This document shows positions 5,590 to 9,520 of a DNA stretch of 9,520 nt, piece after piece. The translations under genes and the position numbers were made by a program. The stretch lies in the NCBI GenBank assembly GCA_903872005.1, contig CAIQJD010000098.1, positions 1-9,520 of the forward strand, given 5' to 3'. The notes beneath the pieces are model-generated. The model saw only the letters and a list, made by a program, of their open reading frames with translations. It did not search any database and had not been told where the DNA came from. Within the stretch, counting starts at the first letter, position 1. Each line of letters begins with the position of its first letter. The stretch is from an uncultured bacterium (lineage in GTDB: Bacteria > Chloroflexota > Anaerolineae > JACIWP01).

Positions 5590-7443
5590 ATGTTTGTTGA
5601 ACGAACTGACCTGCGTAACGTGGCGATCATCGCCCACGTGGATCATGGCAAGACGACGCTGGTGGATGGCCTGCTCAAACAGGCGCACGTCTTCCGCAGC
5701 AACCAACAGGTGGCCGAGCGCGTGATGGATTCCAACGACCTGGAACGGGAGCGCGGCATCACTATCCTGGCGAAGAACACCGCCATCAGCATCTACGACG
5801 CTGTGACCGACCAGCAGGTCAAGATCAATATCGTGGACACCCCCGGCCATGCCGATTTTGGCGGCGAGGTAGAGCGCGTCCTCAACATGGTAGATGGCGT
5901 GCTGCTGTTGGTGGACGCCGCCGAAGGCCCCATGCCGCAAACGCGCTTTGTGCTCAAGAAGGCCCTCGAAATGGGGCGCGGCGCGATTGTGGTGATCAAC
6001 AAGATGGATCGCAAGGACGCCGAGCCGGATCGCGTGCTCAATGAGACTTTCGACCTGTTCATTGACCTGGGCGCGACCGAGTCGCAGGCTGATTTCAAGG
6101 TAGTCTATGCGACGGCGACCGCCGGCCATGCGGGGACGACCACCGACCTGGAGCCGGACCTCAAGCCGCTCTTCGACGCCATCTTGCGCGATATCCCTTG
6201 CCCGTGCGTAGACCTCGACGCGCCGCTGCAAATCCTCGTGACGGCCCTGGATCATGATAGCTATCGCGGCCTGACGGCCATTGGGCGGGTCTTCGCCGGC
6301 CGGGTCACGGCCGGCCAGCCCATCGCCCGGCTCACGCTAGACGGCCGGCAGCTTGCAGAGAGCGCCCGCTACCTGTACGTGCACGAGGGGCTGAAGCGTG
6401 TGGAGACGCCGGTCGCCGAAGCCGGCGAGATCGTAGCCATTGCCGGCCTGGAAGAAGTCGCCATCGTGGAAACCCTGGCCGACCCGGCGCGCCCCATCGC
6501 GCTGCCGGCCATCAAAGTGGACGAGCCGACCGTGCGTATGAACATGTGGGTGAATACGTCGCCCTTCGCCAATCGGGAGGGACGCTGGGGCACGTCGAGC
6601 CGGCTGCGCGAGCGCCTGCGCGACGAACTGCGCCACAACGTCTCCCTGCGTATGGAAGAGACCGAGCAGGGCGACGCCTTCGTCCTTTCGGGGCGCGGCG
6701 AGCTACATCTGGCGATCCTGATCGAGACCATGCGTCGCGAGGGCTACGAGTTTCAGGTTTCCGGCCCCAAAGTGATCCTGCAGGAAGATGCCGACGGCCA
6801 AATCCTGGAGCCTTATGAAGAGCTGCAGGTGCGGACATCGCCAGATACCGTAGGGATCGTGGTAGAGATGCTCGGCAAGCGCCGCGGCAAGATGCTCAAC
6901 ATGGCCGACACATCCGACGGCAGCACCCTGATCATCTACGAGGCGCCTACGCGCGGCTTGCTCGGCTTCCGCTACCAGTTCCTGACCGCCACGCGTGGCA
7001 TGGGCATCATGAACACCCTTTTCTCTCACTATGGGCCCTGGGCCGGCCCCATCGGCCTGCGTACGCGCGGCTCGTTGGTCGTCTGGGAGACCGGCGTCAC
7101 GACTACCTACGGCTTGAAGAACGCCGAGGAACGCGGCAGCCTCTTCCTGGGGCCGGGAGTCGAGGTCTACGAGGGCATGGTCGTCGGCGAGCACCAACGT
7201 TCCAATGATCTGGACGTCAATGTCTGCAAGGCCAAGCATCTCACCAACATGCGTAGCTCGAATCAGGATATCGAGATTCGGCTCACACCGTACATTGAGA
7301 TGAGCCTGGACAAGTGCATCGAATACCTGAACGATGACGAATTGCTGGAAGTGACCCCGACGAGTTTGCGTATTCGCAAGCGCGTTCTGGACCGGCGCGA
7401 CCGCGGCCGGCAGGCCGGCCACGCCAAGAAGGCGCTCGCCTGA
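5590..7443 (+). CDS. typA: Translational GTPase TypA/BipA
   Basis: The 617-residue product is a full-length TypA/BipA, a ribosome-binding GTPase of the EF-G superfamily that assists ribosome assembly and adaptation to stress and cold. The G domain shows all main motifs: P-loop AHVDHGKT (15-22), switch I RGITI (55-59), DTPGH (83-87) and NKMD (137-140). A beta-barrel domain II follows, then the EF-G III-like domain with the signature [19 protein letters not shown], the V-like domain (LEPYEEL onward), and the TypA-specific C-terminal domain with the NMRSSNQD stretch and [20 protein letters not shown]. Length is close to the family norm of about 610. The start keeps the P-loop at the usual distance. 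The Shine-Dalgarno site is weak (AGAGG 14 nt before the ATG). It stands alone between two promoters, followed by the repeat at 7508. Confidence 0.97.
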   Translation: MFVERTDLRNVAIIAHVDHGKTTLVDGLLKQAHVFRSNQQVAERVMDSNDLERERGITILAKNTAISIYDAVTDQQVKINIVDTPGHADFGGEVERVLNMVDGVLLLVDAAEGPMPQTRFVLKKALEMGRGAIVVINKMDRKDAEPDRVLNETFDLFIDLGATESQADFKVVYATATAGHAGTTTDLEPDLKPLFDAILRDIPCPCVDLDAPLQILVTALDHDSYRGLTAIGRVFAGRVTAGQPIARLTLDGRQLAESARYLYVHEGLKRVETPVAEAGEIVAIAGLEEVAIVETLADPARPIALPAIKVDEPTVRMNMWVNTSPFANREGRWGTSSRLRERLRDELRHNVSLRMEETEQGDAFVLSGRGELHLAILIETMRREGYEFQVSGPKVILQEDADGQILEPYEELQVRTSPDTVGIVVEMLGKRRGKMLNMADTSDGSTLIIYEAPTRGLLGFRYQFLTATRGMGIMNTLFSHYGPWAGPIGLRTRGSLVVWETGVTTTYGLKNAEERGSLFLGPGVEVYEGMVVGEHQRSNDLDVNVCKAKHLTNMRSSNQDIEIRLTPYIEMSLDKCIEYLNDDELLEVTPTSLRIRKRVLDRRDRGRQAGHAKKALA

Positions 7444-7507
7444 TCCTCGTTGCCCGCTTTTGCGCCGCGGCGCCGGCCAGAGTGATTTCCAAGTCACCCA
7501 GTTTCCC

Positions 7508-7565
7508 CACCGCAGAGGTCGCTGAGTTTCGGGAGAGGTCAGGTATCACCCGTCTCTGCGGTTCA
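7508..7565. repeat. CCGCAGAG-family inverted repeat between typA and the sigma gene
   Basis: ACCGCAGAG (7509-7517) pairs with CTCTGCGGT (7554-7562). The left end shares CACCGCAGAGGTCGC with the element at 5347 and the right end shares CTCTGCGGTTCA with the element at 3644, tying all three into one family. Here the inner arms have diverged, so the hairpin is short. The remainder of the 356-bp gap 7444-7799 holds a small GCGCCGCGGCGC palindrome just after typA, the sigma-gene promoter and its leader. Confidence 0.6.
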
Positions 7566-7627
7566 ATCGTCTCATCACGTATCGTCAACGCGCGACCTTG
7601 AAATGGCCCGGGCGCCGGCGTCCTTCA

Positions 7628-7656
7628 TTGACAAATATCCGTTCTCACGTTATAAT
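7628..7656 (+). promoter_or_regulatory. Consensus sigma-70 promoter of the first sigma-factor gene
   Basis: A perfect TTGACA (7628-7633) and perfect TATAAT (7651-7656) are separated by the optimal 17 bp, making this the strongest promoter match in the window. Transcription would start at about 7663-7665, leaving a leader of about 135 nt. A gene for a primary-type sigma factor being driven by the promoter class that it recognises implies autoregulation. Confidence 0.82.
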
Positions 7657-7664
7657 TACGTCCT

Positions 7665-7774
7665 ATGCTCCTGTCTCTAATACTCGCGGCTCTATGACCT
7701 GCCGGCAGCGCAGTCCATTCGGGGCTATTCATCTCTCATTCGGAACGCATCTAAAACCCTATCATTGCGTCTAA
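7665..7774 (+). other. Possible overlapping leader reading frames in the sigma-gene 5' leader
   Basis: An ATG at 7665 lies at the predicted transcription start and opens a 10-codon frame, MLLSLILAAL, ending in TGA at 7695-7697. That stop overlaps by ATGA a second ATG at 7694, which opens a 26-codon frame ending in TAA at 7772-7774, 25 nt before the sigma-factor ATG. Neither has a Shine-Dalgarno site, so the first would need leaderless initiation and the second coupling. Chance is a real alternative, hence the low confidence. Confidence 0.2.
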
Positions 7775-7799
7775 GTTCTGGAGAGGCGGAGACACACGA

Positions 7800-9029
7800 A
7801 TGAATAGCAGTAGCCATGGCGATGGCGCTTTCTCGCAACTCTTGCAACAAGCTACACAGCAAGGTTACATCACTCACGAACAAATCCTGGCCGCGTGTCC
7901 CACTCCTGAACAGGACGTGCAGGAGCTAGAGTTATTCTTCGCCAAGCTGGATGTCTTGCGTATCCCGGTATATGGCGAGGAGATGGAGCGCAACGAGGCT
8001 GCCGACGAGATCACCAGCCGCTCGGAGTTGCGTCACGAAGTGGCCGAAAACGCTCAGTTCATCATTGAGGCCACCGCTCTTGCCGGCGAAGACGAGATGC
8101 TGGCCGAAAGCGACGACCCCATCATCACCGATACGATCACGCTCTACTTTCGCGAGATGAGCCAGTATCGGCTGCTCACCGGGGACGAAGAGAAACGTCT
8201 GGCGAAATCGGTCTATGAAGCGCGCCTGGCCGCGCAACGCCTGGAAAGCGCCGGCTGCGGCCTGCGCCAGGAAGAGCGCTGTGAGATCGCCGGCATCCTC
8301 GCCTGTGGGCGCAAAGCGCGCGATGAATTGGTGCAGGCCAATACCCGGTTGGTGGTCAGCGTCGCCAAGCGTTACGCCGGCAAGGGCGTCCCCTTCTCCG
8401 ACCTGATTCAAGAGGGGAATCTGGGCCTGATGCGGGCCATCACCAAGTTTGACTATCGGCGTGGCTACAAGTTTTCGACCTATGCTACCTGGTGGATTCG
8501 GCAGGCCATCACCCGCGCCCTGGCCGATCAGGGGCGCACCATTCGGCTGCCGGTGCACATGGGCGACCGGCTACGTAAACTCTTCCGCACGGCGCGCGAT
8601 CTGGAGCAGGAATTGGGCCGGCCGGCGACCGTCGAAGAGATCGCCAACAAGATGGAAACATCGGCGTATCGGGTGGAATGGATGCTCCGCATCTCGACGG
8701 ATATCCTCTCGCTGCAAAAGCCGGTGGGCGAAGATGAAGACAGCGAGTTGGGGCACTTTATCGAGGACACCGACGCCTTGCCGCCCAGCGACGCGGCCAA
8801 TCACCAGTTGTTGCGCGAAAAGTTGGAGCAACTGCTGGACACTTTGACGCCGCGCCAGGCGCGCATCCTGCGCTTGCGGTTTGGCCTTGCCGATGGTCAC
8901 GTGTATACTCTGGAGGAAGTGGGGCATAAATTCGGGGTGACCCGCGAACGCGTGCGCCAGATTGAAGCGCAGGCGCTGGGTCGCTTGCGCCATCCACGCC
9001 GCAGCCGGCAACTGAAGGGATTCCTGTGA
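7800..9029 (+). CDS. rpoD: RNA polymerase sigma factor, RpoD/SigA family (sigma-70)
   Basis: The 409-residue product is a group 1/2 sigma-70 factor that directs RNA polymerase to -10/-35 promoters. Residues about 12-62 resemble region 1.1 ([10 protein letters not shown]... ending near LRIPVYGEE). Region 1.2 starts at about 111 (TITLYFREM). Region 2 spans about 172-240, with the core-binding FSDLIQEGN segment and the -10 reading/melting helix [15 protein letters not shown] at 223-237. Region 3 follows ([15 protein letters not shown] onward). Region 4 spans 348-409, with the -35-reading helix-turn-helix at 370-397 ([20 protein letters not shown]). A stretch of about 35 residues separates regions 1.2 and 2.1, as in the neighbouring paralogue. 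The start is supported by a purine-rich site, GGAGAGGCGGAG, 8 nt before the ATG. Presence of region 1.1 fits the housekeeping sigma, but with a paralogue next door the symbol is provisional. Confidence 0.93.
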   Translation: MNSSSHGDGAFSQLLQQATQQGYITHEQILAACPTPEQDVQELELFFAKLDVLRIPVYGEEMERNEAADEITSRSELRHEVAENAQFIIEATALAGEDEMLAESDDPIITDTITLYFREMSQYRLLTGDEEKRLAKSVYEARLAAQRLESAGCGLRQEERCEIAGILACGRKARDELVQANTRLVVSVAKRYAGKGVPFSDLIQEGNLGLMRAITKFDYRRGYKFSTYATWWIRQAITRALADQGRTIRLPVHMGDRLRKLFRTARDLEQELGRPATVEEIANKMETSAYRVEWMLRISTDILSLQKPVGEDEDSELGHFIEDTDALPPSDAANHQLLREKLEQLLDTLTPRQARILRLRFGLADGHVYTLEEVGHKFGVTRERVRQIEAQALGRLRHPRRSRQLKGFL

Positions 9030-9051
9030 TCTCTCCCATGCTAGCGTTCGA

Positions 9052-9057
9052 TAGAAT
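9052..9057 (+). promoter_or_regulatory. Putative leaderless-type -10 box of the second sigma gene
   Basis: TAGAAT (5/6 to TATAAT) ends 6 nt before the ATG at 9064, so transcription would start at the A of the start codon. No -35 box is recognisable 16-18 bp upstream, and the 34-bp gap has no Shine-Dalgarno site. This is the classical arrangement of leaderless bacterial genes. Read-through from the first sigma gene remains possible. Confidence 0.4.
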
Positions 9058-9063
9058 ACCATT

Positions 9064-9520
9064 ATGAGCGCCGACGTATTGGACCTCGTAGACGAGGGCG
9101 CCGAAGACCAGGCGAACGGGTCGGATATCTCCCGACCGGAAGATGAGCTAGAGGCGGAGATCACTTCGCCCGAAAGCCCAGATCCAATCCGTCTCTATCT
9201 GCGCGACATGAGCCGCACGCCCCTCCTGTCTCAAGAAGAAGAGGAGAGTCTGGCGCGGCGCATGGACCTGGGCGTGCAGGCGCAGGAACGTCTCCAGGCC
9301 GGCGACGACTCGCTCACCCCCGACGAGCGCGACCAGTTGCGGGTGCAGACGCGCGACGGCGAAATCGCGCGCGACCACCTGATCCGCGCGAACACGCGCC
9401 TGGTCATCCAGATCGCCAAGCGCTACCGGGGGTGGGGCATCGCGTTCAGCGACCTGATCCAGGAGGGCAACCTGGGCCTGATGCGCGCGACCGACAAATT
9501 CGACTACCGGCGGGGCAACC
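9064..9520 (+). CDS. Second RpoD-like sigma-70 factor (3' end beyond the window)
   Basis: The frame runs open from the ATG at 9064 to the window edge, 152 codons. The upstream in-frame codon at 9052-9054 is TAG, so this ATG is the first possible standard start. The protein opens with an acidic, probably disordered stretch (1-40) and lacks a region 1.1. Region 1.2 follows ([21 protein letters not shown]), then a spacer of about 35 residues, then region 2.1-2.2 ([28 protein letters not shown]) and the beginning of region 2.3 (KFDYRRGN). It aligns without gaps to the upstream sigma factor over region 2. A visible change is GWGIAF where the first has GKGVPF. The adjacency and the similar inter-region spacer point to tandem duplication. 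Its role may be that of a group 2 (alternative RpoD-like) sigma factor; regions 3 and 4 are outside the window. Confidence 0.9.
   Translation, partial: MSADVLDLVDEGAEDQANGSDISRPEDELEAEITSPESPDPIRLYLRDMSRTPLLSQEEEESLARRMDLGVQAQERLQAGDDSLTPDERDQLRVQTRDGEIARDHLIRANTRLVIQIAKRYRGWGIAFSDLIQEGNLGLMRATDKFDYRRGN

Noticed and set aside
6703..7497. 264-aa minus-strand open frame over the end of typA
   Set aside because: Antisense to the conserved TypA C-terminal domain, with no promoter, binding site or domain support. The same applies to the minus-strand frames at 5509-6255 and 8571-9164.
1..9520. A defence island or other multi-gene novel system
   Set aside because: No nuclease, toxin, transposase, reverse transcriptase or helicase gene is present. 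Most genes are housekeeping or solitary, so a system-level claim is not supported.

Overview
The window is a high-GC bacterial stretch from what looks like a Chloroflexota chromosome (Anaerolineae/Ardenticatenia-like), judged with moderate confidence. The grounds are the secreted protein with a DUF11-like domain and a C-terminal 'LPLV' tail of the kind common in that phylum, strong Shine-Dalgarno sites, consensus TTGACA/TATAAT promoters, and multiple RpoD-type sigma factors. No CRISPR array, transposase, integrase, tRNA or rRNA was seen. The palindromic hexamer GCCGGC is extremely abundant: about 88 sites by eye, roughly ten times what base composition predicts.

Layout. Positions 1-3387 are read on the minus strand. 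They hold the 5' part of an unrecognised four-helix membrane protein (running off the left edge), a membrane-anchored or lipidated secreted protein with a cysteine cluster, and a TIGR01777-family NAD(P)-dependent epimerase-like SDR. The SDR lies upstream of the secreted protein and the two are probably co-transcribed. A 421-bp divergent intergenic region (3388-3808) carries two dispersed-repeat remnants and a promoter whose -35 box is repeated three times at 10-bp spacing.

From 3809 on everything is read on the plus strand. First comes a 505-aa protein made of two tandem amidohydrolase barrels, the first having lost its metal ligands. Next is the ribosome-associated GTPase TypA/BipA, then an RpoD/SigA-type sigma factor with a region 1.1-like N-terminus. 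Last is a second, closely similar sigma factor that runs off the right edge. typA and the first sigma gene each have their own consensus sigma-70 promoter. The second sigma gene starts 34 bp after the first and appears to have a leaderless-type -10 box directly before its ATG.

Intergenic regions hold two families of short dispersed palindromes: a GTAGC-bounded inverted repeat (2 copies) and a CCGCAGAG/CTCTGCGG-bounded element (3 copies). The genes do not form an obvious single pathway. The right half is housekeeping (translation GTPase, transcription initiation); the left half is envelope and accessory metabolism. The points most worth following are the asymmetrically decayed double amidohydrolase with its triplicated -35 array, the tandem sigma pair with unusual leaders, and the repeat and GCCGGC patterns.
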